Positions 8,312 to 17,698 of a stretch of DNA of 48,146 bases are shown here, in pieces. The stretch is taken from NCBI RefSeq assembly GCF_009451885.1, contig NZ_WIAO01000037.1:1-48146 (forward strand), in the 5' to 3' direction. The stretch's first letter is position 1; each line of letters opens with the position of its first letter. Source of the stretch: Glycomyces albidus. GTDB lineage: Bacteria; Actinomycetota; Actinomycetes; Mycobacteriales; Micromonosporaceae. A model generated the notes under the pieces. The model worked only from the letters and a program-made list of their open reading frames with translations, searched no databases and was not told where the DNA came from. The position numbers and the translations under genes were made by a program.

Positions 8312-8725
8312 CCGAGCGTCGATGTTCGGGTACGGCGAGAGCGGTACCGGGTCGACCCGGATGCACGGTGCCTCGAAGTGGTGGCCGCGTGGGCTCGGGG
8401 ATTGGAGTACCACGGGCGGTGTGCGTCCCGGATGGTTTTCGGGCACGGCGAGAGGCAGACGAGGCCGGATCGAGTCGCCCCCGAGTCGATGGTGCCCGGC
8501 GGGTGTGACAACGCCGAAGCCTGCACGAGGGCGATTCCGGTGTGGTCGCCATCAGGCAGGGCAGAGCATTCAGGCCCGGTCATGGCGCCCGAATGAAGAC
8601 TGCGTGCGAGGTGTGAGAGTGCTCCGGTTCGGAGCGGCCCGGCCCCGTGGCGGGATTCGCGGGCAGTGGCGGCGCGCCCGCCGGCGCGGGAAGAGACGTG
8701 GCCGTTCGGGATTCGCGGAGACGCC
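8312..8725. other. Intergenic stretch without a convincing gene
   Basis: About 410 bases between the small membrane protein and the rpsT terminator. Open frames here have no family features and no ribosome site I trust. It contains a 14-bp perfect palindrome (CCGGGTCGACCCGG at 8347-8360) and an imperfect direct repeat (TCGGGTACGGCGAGAG near 8325 and TCGGGCACGGCGAGAG near 8437), possibly remains of a decayed gene or a regulatory RNA. Confidence 0.5.
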
Positions 8726-8754
8726 GAAGGCCCGGGGCGATGCCCCGGGCCTTC
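8726..8754 (-). terminator. Rho-independent terminator of rpsT
   Basis: A perfect 13-bp stem (GAAGGCCCGGGGC at 8726-8738 pairs with 8742-8754) with a 3-nt loop. It lies 28 bp downstream of the rpsT stop codon on the reverse strand. Confidence 0.85.
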
Positions 8755-8782
8755 TGAAGCTTTATCGCCGGTCGGCGCGCGC

Positions 8783-9055
8783 TCAGGCGTTGGCGGCCAG
8801 CTTGTTGTAGGCGGCGGCGAGCTTCGACTTGCGCTGCGCGGCCTGGTTCTTGTGAATGACGCCCTTGGTCGCGGCCTTGTCCAGCTCGCGGCTGGCGGCG
8901 CGCAGGTGGGTCTCTGCAGCTGCGACGTCGCCAGTGGCCGACGCCTCACGGAACTTCCGGACGGACGTCTTGAGCGACGACTTCACAGACTTGTTGCGGA
9001 TACGGCGCTTCTCGTTCGTCAGAATGCGCTTTTCCTTGGACTTGATGTTCGCCAC
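8783..9055 (-). CDS. rpsT: 30S ribosomal protein S20 (bS20)
   Basis: bS20 is an early 16S rRNA-binding protein of the small subunit. The 90-residue product begins (V)[17 protein letters not shown] and continues [17 protein letters not shown], with [17 protein letters not shown] near the end, which is the full family pattern and normal length. The start is GTG at 9055, since the MANIKSK-type N terminus begins there, with GAGG eight bases before it. It stands alone on the reverse strand, flanked by forward genes, with its own terminator, as rpsT usually does. Confidence 0.97.
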   Translation of the reverse strand: MANIKSKEKRILTNEKRRIRNKSVKSSLKTSVRKFREASATGDVAAAETHLRAASRELDKAATKGVIHKNQAAQRKSKLAAAYNKLAANA

Positions 9056-9189
9056 GCGTGAAGCCTCAGTTTCGTGATTGCTTGGTTCCTTAATTGATCG
9101 CGTCAGAGGCAGAGGGCACTCCGAGCGCCTGTCAACGTTACCAGGACCCGAGCAACACGCACGCCCTGGGAGCATGACCGCGAGCCAGG

Positions 9190-9909
9190 TTACACCAGGT
9201 CGCGGCCAGCGTCCGCCTCCCGGTCCCCGGCTGTAGCCCCGGTAACTCCCCGGCGCTCGGATCGGCGGTCCCCGGGCGCCGGCGACGGCTCCGGGGCGGG
9301 CTCCGCCGCTTCGGCCGGCAGGTTCCTCCTGTAGTGCAGCGCAGGCAGAAAGACCTGGTCGATGATCTCCTCGATCGCCTCGTCGGCGATGGCGCCGGTG
9401 ATGAGGAACTCATTGCGGGCCAGATCGATCGGCAGGCGCCGGAGCCGGTCGGTGAGCTGGGATTCGGTGATCTCGCCCCGTGCGACGGCGCGGTCGAGCA
9501 CGGTCTCGTTCATGAGCTCCACCAGCCGGTCGATGAACTTGTGGAGGAACTCCCGGCGGAACGTCGGATAGTGCGTGACCTCGCCGACCAGCGTGACGAT
9601 GACGATCGGCCCGACCGCGCTCATCCGGTCGCGGAGCTGGGTGAGCAGCTCGACGGCGTCCCCGCGGAGCGACCCGGTGTCGGGGACCGACTCGACGGTG
9701 GGCATGCGGCTGACGGCGCAGGCCATGATCAGCTCGGTCCGGTCCGCCCAGCGCCGGTACAGCACCGGCTTGCTCGTGCCGGCCCGCTTCGCCACTCCCT
9801 CCATCGTGAGCTTGGTGAAGCCGACCGCTTGGATCTCCTCCCACGTGGCGTCGAGGATCGCCTGCTCGAGGACTTCACCTCGCCGCCGGACGGCGGGCGT
9901 GCGTGACAT
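9190..9909 (-). CDS. TetR family transcriptional repressor
   Basis: The 239-residue protein has an N-terminal TetR HTH (about 14-60: [44 protein letters not shown]). A ligand-binding helical domain follows (about 80-205), and a low-complexity Arg/Glu/Pro tail. It is transcribed away from a membrane protein gene at 10001. The 91-bp gap between them contains two similar operator-like inverted repeats, so it most likely represses both itself and the membrane protein. The ligand is unknown; a toxic compound handled by the membrane protein is the simplest guess. Confidence 0.9.
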   Translation of the reverse strand: MSRTPAVRRRGEVLEQAILDATWEEIQAVGFTKLTMEGVAKRAGTSKPVLYRRWADRTELIMACAVSRMPTVESVPDTGSLRGDAVELLTQLRDRMSAVGPIVIVTLVGEVTHYPTFRREFLHKFIDRLVELMNETVLDRAVARGEITESQLTDRLRRLPIDLARNEFLITGAIADEAIEEIIDQVFLPALHYRRNLPAEAAEPAPEPSPAPGDRRSERRGVTGATAGDREADAGRDLV

Positions 9910-9920
9910 CAGCGACCCTC

Positions 9921-9981
9921 CTAGATACTGACCGTTTCTTATGGTATATCTAATCCTATCTAAGATACTGGCCGTATCTTA
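9921..9981. promoter_or_regulatory. Two TetR-type operators in the divergent promoter region
   Basis: Operator 1 at 9961-9981 is a perfect 8-bp inverted repeat, TAAGATAC and GTATCTTA around a 5-bp centre (TGGCC). Operator 2 at 9921-9941 repeats it at 17 of 21 positions (AGATAC-TGACC-GTTTCT core). They lie 40 bp apart, close to four DNA turns, in an unusually AT-rich gap that must hold both promoters. This fits cooperative repression by the adjacent TetR protein. Confidence 0.8.
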
Positions 9982-10000
9982 CGAAGGATTGGAAACCGTC

Positions 10001-11035
10001 ATGACCACCTCTACACCCGCCACCGCAACGAACACCCCGATCGGGCGCGTGATCGGCCTCAGCGTCGGCCTCGCGCTCATCGTCGGCGTCATCACGCTCG
10101 CCTTCGCCTGGCCCTCGGCCGACATGGGCCCCAACGAACTCCCGATCGCCGTCGTCGGCCCCGAAGCGGCCGCCGAGCAGGTCCAGGACCAGCTCGACGA
10201 GGCCCAGCCCGACGCCTTCGACGTCACCGCCGCCGCCGACGCCGGCGAGGCCGAGACGCTCATCCGGGAGCGCGAGGTCTACGCCGCCCTCCAGATCGCC
10301 CCCGACGGGGTCACCGTCTACACCGCCTCGGCCGCCTCGCCCGTGGTCGCCCGCCTCGCGACGGGCATCGCCGACCAGATCGCCGCCCAGATGGGCCAGG
10401 CGAGCGGGCAGACCGTCGAGGTCACCGTCGACGACCTCGTGGCGCTCCCGGCCGACGACCCGAACGGGGCCGGCCTCTCCGCGTCCGCACTGCCGCTCGC
10501 CATGGGCGGCATCGTGGTCGCCGCCCTCATCGGACTGACCGTGCGCGGTTCCGGACGCCAGGCCGCGGCCGCGATCCTCGCGCCCCCGGCCGTCGGCGCG
10601 GCCGTCGCGGCCGTCCTGCTGTACGTCCTCGAATCGCTCGACGGCGACTTCCTGCCGATCGCCGGCGCGCTCGCGCTCGCGATGGCGGCCACCGCGTGGT
10701 CGATCATCGGCCTAGTCAAGCTGCTCGGCCGCGCCGGACTGGCGCTCGGCGCGGTGATCGTGATGCTCGTCGGGAACCCGCTGTCGGGCATGACCAGCGC
10801 GCCGGAGATGCTCCCCGCGCCCTGGGGCGAGTTCGGCCAGTACCTGACGCCGGGCGCGGGCGGGACGCTGCTGCGTTCGACCGCGTACTTCGACGGCAAC
10901 GGCGCCTCGACGGCGGTCTGGGTGCTCGCCGCCTGGCTCGCCGCCGGCGCCGTGCTGTTCGTCATCGGAGCGGTCCGGGCCAAGGTCAGGGCCGTCGGCG
11001 CCGACGAACCGGAGCGCGCCGAGGTCGCCGTCTAG
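10001..11035 (+). CDS. Multi-pass membrane protein, ABC-2/YhgE-like, TetR-controlled
   Basis: The 344-residue product has one N-terminal membrane helix (about 17-38), an extracellular domain of some 130 residues (38-165), and then about five membrane helices to the C terminus, with short loops and a final cytoplasmic tail. That layout resembles the YhgE/Pip and ABC-2 permease type of exporter subunit. No ATPase gene is adjacent. I chose ATG at 10001 because the upstream frame runs through operator 1, and AAGGATTGGA lies just before this start. Control by the divergent TetR gene suggests export of, or resistance to, a small molecule. Family assignment is by topology only. Confidence 0.75.
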   Translation: MTTSTPATATNTPIGRVIGLSVGLALIVGVITLAFAWPSADMGPNELPIAVVGPEAAAEQVQDQLDEAQPDAFDVTAAADAGEAETLIREREVYAALQIAPDGVTVYTASAASPVVARLATGIADQIAAQMGQASGQTVEVTVDDLVALPADDPNGAGLSASALPLAMGGIVVAALIGLTVRGSGRQAAAAILAPPAVGAAVAAVLLYVLESLDGDFLPIAGALALAMAATAWSIIGLVKLLGRAGLALGAVIVMLVGNPLSGMTSAPEMLPAPWGEFGQYLTPGAGGTLLRSTAYFDGNGASTAVWVLAAWLAAGAVLFVIGAVRAKVRAVGADEPERAEVAV

Positions 11036-11208
11036 CACCGCCGCGGGTCCGGGGCCGCTCCCGCCCGCCGGCGGGGGCGGCCCGAGCGTTCGGCGGGCTC
11101 CGGCGCGCCGGTAGTGAGCGGGGCGCCTTTTCCCGCTGGCTGTGCAGGGTGCTCTCGGCCGGTAAGGCAGAATTGGCACGCCCACCCATCCGATCAAGGA
11201 AGGTCAAC

Positions 11209-13041
11209 GTGACCAACGCGCCAGGTTCGACCGCGCCGGAGTCGATCCGGAACTTCTGCATCATCGCGCACATCGACCACGGGAAATCCACGCTGGCCGA
11301 CCGCATGCTGCAGATCACCGAGGTCGTCGACGCCCGCCAGATGCGCGCGCAGTACCTCGACCGGATGGACATCGAGCGCGAGCGCGGCATCACCGTGAAG
11401 TCCCAGGCCGTGCGCATGCCCTGGCAGGCCCGCTCCGGCGAGGCCGAGGGGCGGGACTTCGTCCTGAACATGATCGACACCCCCGGGCACGTCGACTTCA
11501 CCTACGAGGTGTCCCGCTCGCTCGCCGCCTGCGAAGGCGCGATCCTGCTGGTCGACGCCGCGCAGGGCATCGAGGCGCAGACCCTCGCGAACCTGTACCT
11601 GGCGATGAGCAACGACCTCACGATCATCCCGGTGCTCAACAAGATCGACCTGCCCTCGGCCGACCCGGACCGGTACGCCGAGGAGCTCGCGAACCTCATC
11701 GGCTGCGAGCCCGAGGACGTCTTCCGCGTCTCCGGCAAGACCGGTGCCGGCGTGGCCGAGCTCCTGGACGCGGTCGTCGCGCAGGTCCCGCCGCCGGTGG
11801 GCGACGCCGACGCGCCCGCCCGCGCGATGATCTTCGACTCCGTCTACGACGTCTACCGCGGCGTGATCACCTACATCCGGGTCGTCGACGGCAAGCTCAG
11901 CGCCCGCGACCGCATCCGCATGATGTCGACCCGCGCCGACCACGAGCTGCTCGAGATCGGCGTCATCAGCCCCGAGCCGGTCGTCTCGAAGGCCCTCGGC
12001 GTCGGCGAGGTCGGGTACCTCATCACCGGCGTGAAGGACGTCCGCCAGTCCAAGGTCGGCGACACGGTCACGCTCAACAAGAACCCGGCAACCGAGGCGC
12101 TGCCCGGCTATACCGAGGCCAAGCCCATGGTCTACTCGGGGCTGTACCCGATCGACGGCTCCGACTACGGGAACCTGCGCGAGGCCCTCGACAAGCTCCA
12201 GCTCAACGACGCCGCGCTCCAGTACGAGCCCGAGACGTCCGCCGCGCTCGGCTTCGGCTTCCGCGTCGGCTTCCTCGGCCTGCTGCACCTGGAGATCATC
12301 CAGGAGCGCCTCGAGCGCGAGTTCAACCTCGACCTGATCTCGACCGCGCCGAACGTGGTCTACCAGGTCGTCAAAGAGGACGGCGAGCACGTCGAGGTCA
12401 CCAACCCCTCGGAGTTCCCCGAGGGCAAGATCTACTCGATCACCGAGCCGATCGCCAAGGCGACCATCCTGACGCCGAAGGAGTACATCGGGACGGTCAT
12501 GGAGCTGTGCCAGACCAAGCGCGGCGTGCAGCTCGGCATGGACTACCTCTCGACCGACCGGGTCGAGATCCGGTACACGCTGCCGCTCGCCGAGATCGTC
12601 TTCGACTTCTTCGACCAGCTCAAGTCGCGCACCAAGGGCTACGCCTCGCTCGACTACGACATCGAGGGCTCCCAGGAGTCCGACCTGGTGAAGGTCGACA
12701 TCCTGCTCCAAGGCGAGCGGGTCGACGCGTTCGCCGCGATCGTCCACAAGGACCAGGCCTACGCGTACGGGGTGCGGTTGAGCGAGCGGCTCAAGAAGCT
12801 CATCCCGCGCCAGCAGTTCGAGGTGCCGATCCAGGCGGCGATCGGCTCGCGCATCATCGCCCGCGAGACCATCCGCGCACTGCGCAAGGACGTCCTCGCC
12901 AAGTGCTACGGCGGCGACATCTCCCGCAAGCGCAAGCTCCTCGAGAAGCAGAAGGAGGGCAAGAAGCGCATGAAGAACATCGGCCGCGTCGAAGTCCCCC
13001 AGGAGGCGTTCATCGCCGCGCTTCGGACCGACGAGGAGTAG
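11209..13041 (+). CDS. lepA: Elongation factor 4 (LepA), back-translocating GTPase
   Basis: LepA is a ribosome-binding GTPase linked to stress tolerance and 30S biogenesis. The 610-residue product has G1 AHIDHGKST, the switch region [14 protein letters not shown]3 DTPGHVDF, G4 NKID, and then EF-G-like domains. The C-terminal LepA-specific domain ends with [31 protein letters not shown] residues, a family hallmark. GTG at 11209 is preceded by AAGGAAGG at a good distance. It has its own gap upstream (173 bp) and a strong terminator downstream, so is probably transcribed alone. Confidence 0.97.
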   Translation: MTNAPGSTAPESIRNFCIIAHIDHGKSTLADRMLQITEVVDARQMRAQYLDRMDIERERGITVKSQAVRMPWQARSGEAEGRDFVLNMIDTPGHVDFTYEVSRSLAACEGAILLVDAAQGIEAQTLANLYLAMSNDLTIIPVLNKIDLPSADPDRYAEELANLIGCEPEDVFRVSGKTGAGVAELLDAVVAQVPPPVGDADAPARAMIFDSVYDVYRGVITYIRVVDGKLSARDRIRMMSTRADHELLEIGVISPEPVVSKALGVGEVGYLITGVKDVRQSKVGDTVTLNKNPATEALPGYTEAKPMVYSGLYPIDGSDYGNLREALDKLQLNDAALQYEPETSAALGFGFRVGFLGLLHLEIIQERLEREFNLDLISTAPNVVYQVVKEDGEHVEVTNPSEFPEGKIYSITEPIAKATILTPKEYIGTVMELCQTKRGVQLGMDYLSTDRVEIRYTLPLAEIVFDFFDQLKSRTKGYASLDYDIEGSQESDLVKVDILLQGERVDAFAAIVHKDQAYAYGVRLSERLKKLIPRQQFEVPIQAAIGSRIIARETIRALRKDVLAKCYGGDISRKRKLLEKQKEGKKRMKNIGRVEVPQEAFIAALRTDEE

Positions 13042-13060
13042 CGGCCGCGAACGACGCGAT

Positions 13061-13096
13061 GAGGCGGCCGCCCCCGGAACCGGGGGCGGCCGCCTC
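13061..13096. terminator. Bidirectional terminator between lepA and the pectate lyase
   Basis: A perfect 16-bp stem (13061-13076 with 13081-13096) with a GAAC loop lies between two convergent genes, 20 bp from each stop, and can serve both. Confidence 0.9.
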
Positions 13097-13116
13097 GCTC
13101 TCTTCGGGGTCGGTGC

Positions 13117-14781
13117 CTACAGGTCCACGACGTTGCCGCCGATGGTCACCACGAGCGTCCCGCTGGAGTTGAAGCTCCAGCTCAGGCTGCCGCTGTACGC
13201 CGAGCACCGGGATCCGTTCGATCCGGTGTCCCACTGGTTCGAGCCGTCCGAGTTGCCGACGATGCGGTCGTTCGAGCCGCTGTCGCAGGAGGTGTTCCCG
13301 CGGAAGACCGAGCTTCCGGCGTCGAAGTTGAAGTTGCGTTCGCCGTTGCGGATGCTCAGGTTGTTCGAGATCGTCATGGAGCCGGGGTTCGAGTTGTAGG
13401 TGAATCCGTGCTTGCCGTTCTCGAACGCGATCGTGCGCACGACCGTGTGGTCGACGGCGATGTCCTCGCCGCCCAGCTTGAACCCGTTGCGGTCGCCGGC
13501 GCCGGCCTGGCCGCCGTTGGAGAGGGTGCCGTTGTCGTACGCGAGCGAGTCCTCGATGGTCACTTCGCCGATCGGGCCGGTGTCGGACTTGGTGTACAGG
13601 TCCCAGCCGTCGTCGATGTTGTTGTGGGCCACGCAGAACCGGAACACGTTGCCGTCGCCGGAGGTCAGCTTCGCGGCGAAGCCGTCGGCGTCCTCGCCGT
13701 CGGAGTCGACGTTGTCGTGCGACTCGGCGCTGAGGATGAGGTTGTTCGCCGGCCATTCGCTCGAGGGCGCGCCCGCGGTGTACCGGGCGATCTGGAGTCC
13801 GGTGTCGGCGTTGTGCCGGGTCACGACCCGTTCGATGACGTTGTTGCTGCCGCCGACCAGGATGCCGTTGTCGCCGGCGTGCTCGACCACGAAGCCCTTG
13901 AAGTGCCACCAGTCGCCGCCGAGCGCGATGCCGCGGTTGGCGGAGTTCTCGGCCTGCGCCGAGAAGTTGAGCACCGGCTTCTCGGTGCCGTAGGCGAACA
14001 GCTCGGTGCGGTTGCCCGAGGTGCCGTCCTTGCCCGGCGGGATGTCGATGGTGGTCGACAGGTTGTAGGTGCCGCCGCGCAGGTAGATGGTGCCGCCGGG
14101 GTTGATCCGGCTGATCGCCGAGGCGAGCGTGGTCGGGTTGGCGATCGAGCCGTCGGCGCTCGCGGAGCCGTTGGGGGCCGCGTAGAGCGCGTCGGAGGAC
14201 GGCGGGGGCGTGGTGCCGGGGTCGTCGGGGGTCGTCGGGTCGTCCGGCGTCGTGGGCTCTTCGGTCCCGCCGCCGTCGGGCGTGCCCGCGTAGGTCTCGA
14301 ACTCGGCGACGCGCGGGGTCGCGCTCGCGCTGGTGATGACGAAGTTGATCTTGGTGAGGGAGGTCGCCGCGAACGTGATGGTGCCCGCGCCCGTGCCGGA
14401 GGCGAGCACGGACCCGTTGCCGTTGTAGACGACCTGCCAGTTGCCGATGTTGCCGACCGCGCCCGCGGCCTCCTTGATGACGATGGTGGAGACGGTCTGC
14501 GCCGAGCCCCATTTGACGGAGATGCGGCCGGTGGTGCCGCTGGGGGACCAGTAGGTGCTCGCGTTGCCGTCGATGACGTTGCCGTAGCTGGTGCCGCCGG
14601 CCTTGCTGGTGCCGTCGGCGCCCGCGCCGAGGCTGAGGTTCGGGCCGAGCGCCTGGGCCGAGTAGGACGGGCTCGCGGCCGGATCCGCCGCGGCCATCGT
14701 CATCGACATGGCCGTCCCGGTGATCACCACCGCCGCCGCGGCCAGGGCCGCTCCGATCCGGAGTCTTGCCGTGCGTCGCAT
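13117..14781 (-). CDS. Secreted family-9 polysaccharide lyase (pectate lyase) with N-terminal carbohydrate-binding domain
   Basis: The 554-residue product has a signal peptide (basic MRRTARLR, hydrophobic core to about 32), a discoidin/F5-8C-like carbohydrate-binding domain (about 45-165: NVIDGNASTYWSPSG, IGNWQVVYNG), a Thr/Pro/Asp linker (167-197) and a right-handed parallel beta-helix. PL9 catalytic motifs are intact: DGFAAK (D366), the calcium ligands in DDGWDLYTK (390-394) and NGFKLGG with the catalytic lysine near 435. It should cleave polygalacturonate outside the cell by beta-elimination. The ATG at 14781 has GAGAGG ten bases upstream; an earlier in-frame start would add 13 residues before the signal. 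It is a single-gene unit with its own promoter and terminator. Confidence 0.92.
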   Translation of the reverse strand: MRRTARLRIGAALAAAAVVITGTAMSMTMAAADPAASPSYSAQALGPNLSLGAGADGTSKAGGTSYGNVIDGNASTYWSPSGTTGRISVKWGSAQTVSTIVIKEAAGAVGNIGNWQVVYNGNGSVLASGTGAGTITFAATSLTKINFVITSASATPRVAEFETYAGTPDGGGTEEPTTPDDPTTPDDPGTTPPPSSDALYAAPNGSASADGSIANPTTLASAISRINPGGTIYLRGGTYNLSTTIDIPPGKDGTSGNRTELFAYGTEKPVLNFSAQAENSANRGIALGGDWWHFKGFVVEHAGDNGILVGGSNNVIERVVTRHNADTGLQIARYTAGAPSSEWPANNLILSAESHDNVDSDGEDADGFAAKLTSGDGNVFRFCVAHNNIDDGWDLYTKSDTGPIGEVTIEDSLAYDNGTLSNGGQAGAGDRNGFKLGGEDIAVDHTVVRTIAFENGKHGFTYNSNPGSMTISNNLSIRNGERNFNFDAGSSVFRGNTSCDSGSNDRIVGNSDGSNQWDTGSNGSRCSAYSGSLSWSFNSSGTLVVTIGGNVVDL

Positions 14782-14827
14782 TCGCTGACTACCTCTCAGT
14801 AGGGGAAGATATTGAGGCATTTGAATG

Positions 14828-14875
14828 AATCTAAGGCAAGGGCTTTCACGGCGTCAATAGTTTCGGTGCAACCGA
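14828..14875 (-). promoter_or_regulatory. Promoter and possible operator of the pectate lyase gene
   Basis: On the reverse strand, TTGACG (14857-14852) and TAGATT (14833-14828) are spaced 18 bp, a good sigma-70-type promoter 47 bp before the start codon. Six bases upstream of the -35 lies the inverted repeat TCGGT-GCA-ACCGA (14863-14875), a possible site for a sugar-responsive regulator. No regulator gene is adjacent. Confidence 0.5.
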
Positions 14876-14944
14876 TTGCCTAAACTTTTCGAGGATCGCT
14901 CGCAAGCGCTTCCCGCAGGCGTTGGAGAGGCCCCGGGCATGGCG

Positions 14945-14975
14945 AAGGGGCGAAACCGAATCGGCTCCGCCCCTT
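14945..14975 (-). terminator. Probable terminator of the Pro/Gln-rich membrane protein gene
   Basis: An 8-bp stem (AAGGGGCG at 14945-14952 with 14968-14975), with a further small CCGA/TCGG stem inside the loop, lies 14 bp after the stop of the reverse-strand gene. Confidence 0.5.
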
Positions 14976-14989
14976 GGGCTTTCGACGTG

Positions 14990-15712
14990 CTACTGCTGCG
15001 GGTAACCGGGCGGCGGCGCCTGGTGGCCGGGAGCCGGAGGCTGCTGTTGCGGGTGCCCCTGGGCCGGGGGCTGCTGCGGGTAGCCCTGCGGGGCCTGCTG
15101 CTGGTACCCGGCCGGAGGCTGCTGCTGGTACCCGCCCTGCGGCGGCGCGGCCGGCGGCTTGGGCTGGTTGCCGGGGCGCGAACGCAGGTAGTGCTCGACC
15201 TCGGGCTGGGTGAGCAGGTAGAAGCCGGCGCCGACGGCGCCGAGGCGGGCGAGTCCGATCAGGACGCTGAGCGCCGCGAGCCAGCCCCAGCCGCTCCACA
15301 GGCCGCCCAGCGAGAACAGGCCGAGGAGGCCGAGCCCGACGTACAGCGGGATGCGCGGGTCCTGGGCGCCGAAGACGCCGAGCTTGTCCTTCGTGATGAA
15401 CCACGCGATCACGACCGAGAGGGCGTGGAAGACCAGGCCGACGATGCCGGTCACCACCAGGAAGCCGACGCCCATCCACCACGGCGCGGTCGCGACGCCG
15501 ATGATCGAGAAGACGAGCATGAGCACCGACAGGCCGAAGTAGGCCCACAGGAGCTGCGTGAGCTGATTGACCTTCTTGGGGCGCGCCGGGTGCTCCTTGA
15601 TGCCCCATTCGGTGGCGAAGTCGCCGGACGGGCCGGGCTGCGGTCCGGGGCCGCCGGGGCCGGGGGCGGCGCCGTACTGATTCGGTTCGTGCGATTGGGG
15701 CGGATACGTCAT
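14990..15712 (-). CDS. Membrane protein with Pro/Gln-rich cytoplasmic tails
   Basis: The 240-residue product starts MTYPPQSHEPNQYG, a Pro/Gly/Gln-rich N terminus. Four hydrophobic segments follow between about 55 and 170 (LLWAYFGLSVLMLVFSIIGVA, WWMGVGFLVVTGIVGLVFHAL, PLYVGLGLLGLFSLGGLW, WLAALSVLIGLARLGAVGAGF). The last ~60 residues are repeats of GYPQQPP and GYQQQ type. Such tails are common in actinobacterial envelope proteins and may mediate protein-protein contact. No enzyme motif is present and no function can be assigned. An ATG 36 bp upstream is possible but would add a peptide (MITTLLLPGAAT) unlike the family. Confidence 0.75.
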   Translation of the reverse strand: MTYPPQSHEPNQYGAAPGPGGPGPQPGPSGDFATEWGIKEHPARPKKVNQLTQLLWAYFGLSVLMLVFSIIGVATAPWWMGVGFLVVTGIVGLVFHALSVVIAWFITKDKLGVFGAQDPRIPLYVGLGLLGLFSLGGLWSGWGWLAALSVLIGLARLGAVGAGFYLLTQPEVEHYLRSRPGNQPKPPAAPPQGGYQQQPPAGYQQQAPQGYPQQPPAQGHPQQQPPAPGHQAPPPGYPQQ

Positions 15713-15865
15713 AGTCGCTGCTCCGGGCAAGAGAAGGGTGGTTATCACCGCTCACTGTAGCCGCTGCGCGCCAGGCCCGGGGGCCGCGGTGCCGCTGCGC
15801 ACGCCCGTCCGACACGGCGATCGGAGGACCGGGCGGCAGGTCCCGTCACCACCTGAATGGACGGT

Positions 15866-15896
15866 GAAAGGGCGGCGCCGGCGGCGCCGCCCTTTC
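15866..15896 (-). terminator. Terminator of phoD
   Basis: A perfect 14-bp stem (15866-15879 with 15883-15896) with a 3-nt loop, 12 bp beyond the phoD stop on the reverse strand. Confidence 0.85.
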
Positions 15897-15908
15897 CATT
15901 GCGGGAGG

Positions 15909-17567
15909 CTAGTTCAGGTAGTCGTCCGCGTTCTCGTCCGAGTTCGCGAACGGGCTCGTGTTCGTCGACATCGCCGCCGCGTCAACCGGGCGGTCGTACG
16001 TCTGGTGGAGCGTGCGGTCCCGGTCGGCGACCGTGTACGACCGGCGCGTGTACACCGGCGCGTCCTGCACGGTCACCTGCGGGACGACCTGGAAGTTCAC
16101 GTCCATCTGCTCGGGCGTGATCACCGTCTCGACGTAACCGCGCTGCGCGTTGCGGAACTTGATGTGCGGGTTGATCTTGAGCACCGAGTTGTCCTCCGGC
16201 ACCGAGTCGGCGCCGTTGCCGCCGGACGTGATCGACGTGGCCACCAGCTCCACGCCCACCGAGTCCCCCTGCGCGTCCGGGAAGTCCGGGAGGATCTCGC
16301 CGGCCCAGTGCGTATGCACGTCGCCGGTGAGCACCACCGGGTTCCGCACCCCCGCCTCGACCCAGCCGTCGATGATCCGCTGCCGCGAGGCCGCGTACCC
16401 GTCCCAGCCGTCCATGCTCGTGCGCAGGACGTCGGCGGCGGCGCTGTTGTCGCGCTGCGTGAAGAACACCTGCTGCCCGATCACGTCCCAGCGGGCGCGC
16501 GACTCGTGGAAGCCGTCGATGAGCCACTCCTCCTGCGCCGCACCGGTGATCGTGCGGGACTCGTCCCACGCGTCGGCGCAGTTGCTCTGCGTCCCGTCGC
16601 CGCACGCCTGGTCGTCGCGGTACTGGCGGGTGTCGAGCATGTGGAAGTTCGCCAGGCGCCCCCACCGGACCCGCCGGTAGAGCTGCATGTCGATGCCGTC
16701 GGGCACCGAGGAGCGCCGCAGCGGCATGTTCTCCCAGTACGCCTGGAACGCCGCGGCCCGGCGCGCCAGGAAGTCCTCCGGGTCCGGCGTGTCCGAGCCG
16801 GCCTCGGGGACCTCGTCGGCCCAGTTGTTCTCGGTCTCGTGGTCGTCCCACACCACCAGCCAGGGCGCGACGTGGTGCGCCGCCTGGAGATCCGGGTCGG
16901 CCTTGTACTGGGCGTGGCGCTGGCGGTAGGTCGCGAGCGTCACCGTCTCGGGCCCTTCGTGGTCGCGCACGTTCCCGTTGGGGGAGTTGTACACGCCGGC
17001 CTTGTACTCGTACTGGTAGTCGCCCAGGTGGAGGATGAGGTCGGGGCGGGAATCGGCCATGTGCCGGTAGGCGGTGAAGTAGCCGTGCTCGTACTGCGAG
17101 CAGGACGCGAACGACATGCGCAGCTCGTCCGGCATCGCCCAGCGCGAGGGAGCGGTGAGGGTCCGACCGACCGGGGACGTCCACCGGCCGGTCTTGAACC
17201 GGTAGTAGTACTCGCGGCCCGAGTCCAGGCCGTCGACTTCGATGTGGACGCTGAAACCGACCTGGGCGGCGGTCTGGACGTGCCCGGAGGCGACGCGGCG
17301 GCGGAAGTGCTCGTCCTTGGCGACCTCCCACTTGACGTCGAAGACCGCGTTCGGCATGCCGCCGAAGCCGTCCTCGGCGAGCGGGTCGACCGCGAGGCGG
17401 GTCCACAGGACCACGCCGTCGGGCTCGGGGTCGCCCGAGGCGACGCCGAGGGTGAACGGGTCGGATTCGAGGACGGGGTGGATTCTCGTCTCGGCCCAGG
17501 CGGCGGTGGGGACCGCGGCGGCGGCGAGACCGGAGGACGCGAGCAGGATTCGGCGCGACAAGCGCAT
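15909..17567 (-). CDS. phoD: Alkaline phosphatase/phosphodiesterase PhoD, Tat-exported
   Basis: PhoD releases phosphate from phosphomonoesters and diesters outside the cell. The 552-residue product begins with a Tat signal (SRRILLASSGLAAAAVPTAAWA). The N-terminal Fn3-like domain (FTLGVASGDPEPDGVVLWTRL) is followed by the metallophosphatase domain: SCSQYEHG, DLILHLGDYQYE (metal-binding Asp), VVWDDHETENNW (DDHE motif), ARWDVIGQQVFF, and LTGDVHTHW near the end. All expected metal ligands appear to be present. The ATG at 17567 has GAGG six bases before it. Upstream lies a PHO box, indicating PhoR-PhoP control on phosphate starvation. The PhoD family uses Fe3+ and Ca2+. Confidence 0.93.
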   Translation of the reverse strand: MRLSRRILLASSGLAAAAVPTAAWAETRIHPVLESDPFTLGVASGDPEPDGVVLWTRLAVDPLAEDGFGGMPNAVFDVKWEVAKDEHFRRRVASGHVQTAAQVGFSVHIEVDGLDSGREYYYRFKTGRWTSPVGRTLTAPSRWAMPDELRMSFASCSQYEHGYFTAYRHMADSRPDLILHLGDYQYEYKAGVYNSPNGNVRDHEGPETVTLATYRQRHAQYKADPDLQAAHHVAPWLVVWDDHETENNWADEVPEAGSDTPDPEDFLARRAAAFQAYWENMPLRRSSVPDGIDMQLYRRVRWGRLANFHMLDTRQYRDDQACGDGTQSNCADAWDESRTITGAAQEEWLIDGFHESRARWDVIGQQVFFTQRDNSAAADVLRTSMDGWDGYAASRQRIIDGWVEAGVRNPVVLTGDVHTHWAGEILPDFPDAQGDSVGVELVATSITSGGNGADSVPEDNSVLKINPHIKFRNAQRGYVETVITPEQMDVNFQVVPQVTVQDAPVYTRRSYTVADRDRTLHQTYDRPVDAAAMSTNTSPFANSDENADDYLN

Positions 17568-17656
17568 TATGGACCTCGCTTCGGGGGAGTTGAGCGGGTT
17601 TGCGACCCCCACAGCCCAGCAAGGTAGCGTGGATTGCCCGGAACGCCCGGTCGACA

Positions 17657-17678
17657 CGTCGGTGAACCGGGGCGGAAC
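17657..17678 (-). promoter_or_regulatory. PHO box (PhoP-binding direct repeats) upstream of phoD
   Basis: Read on the reverse strand, two adjacent 11-bp units, GTTCCGCCCCG (17678-17668) then GTTCACCGACG (17667-17657), fit the Streptomyces PhoP repeat consensus G(G/T)TCAYYYR(G/C)G at 8 and 10 of 11 positions. A TACCTT hexamer at 17626-17621, some 30 bp downstream, is a plausible -10. The site sits 90 bp before the phoD start. Confidence 0.65.
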
Positions 17679-17698
17679 TCTGCCGAGCCCGCGCCGGA

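Noticed and set aside
11194..12747. 517-codon open frame opposite lepA.
   Set aside because: No family features, low-complexity Asp/Leu/Val/Arg content, and lepA is clearly the coding strand.
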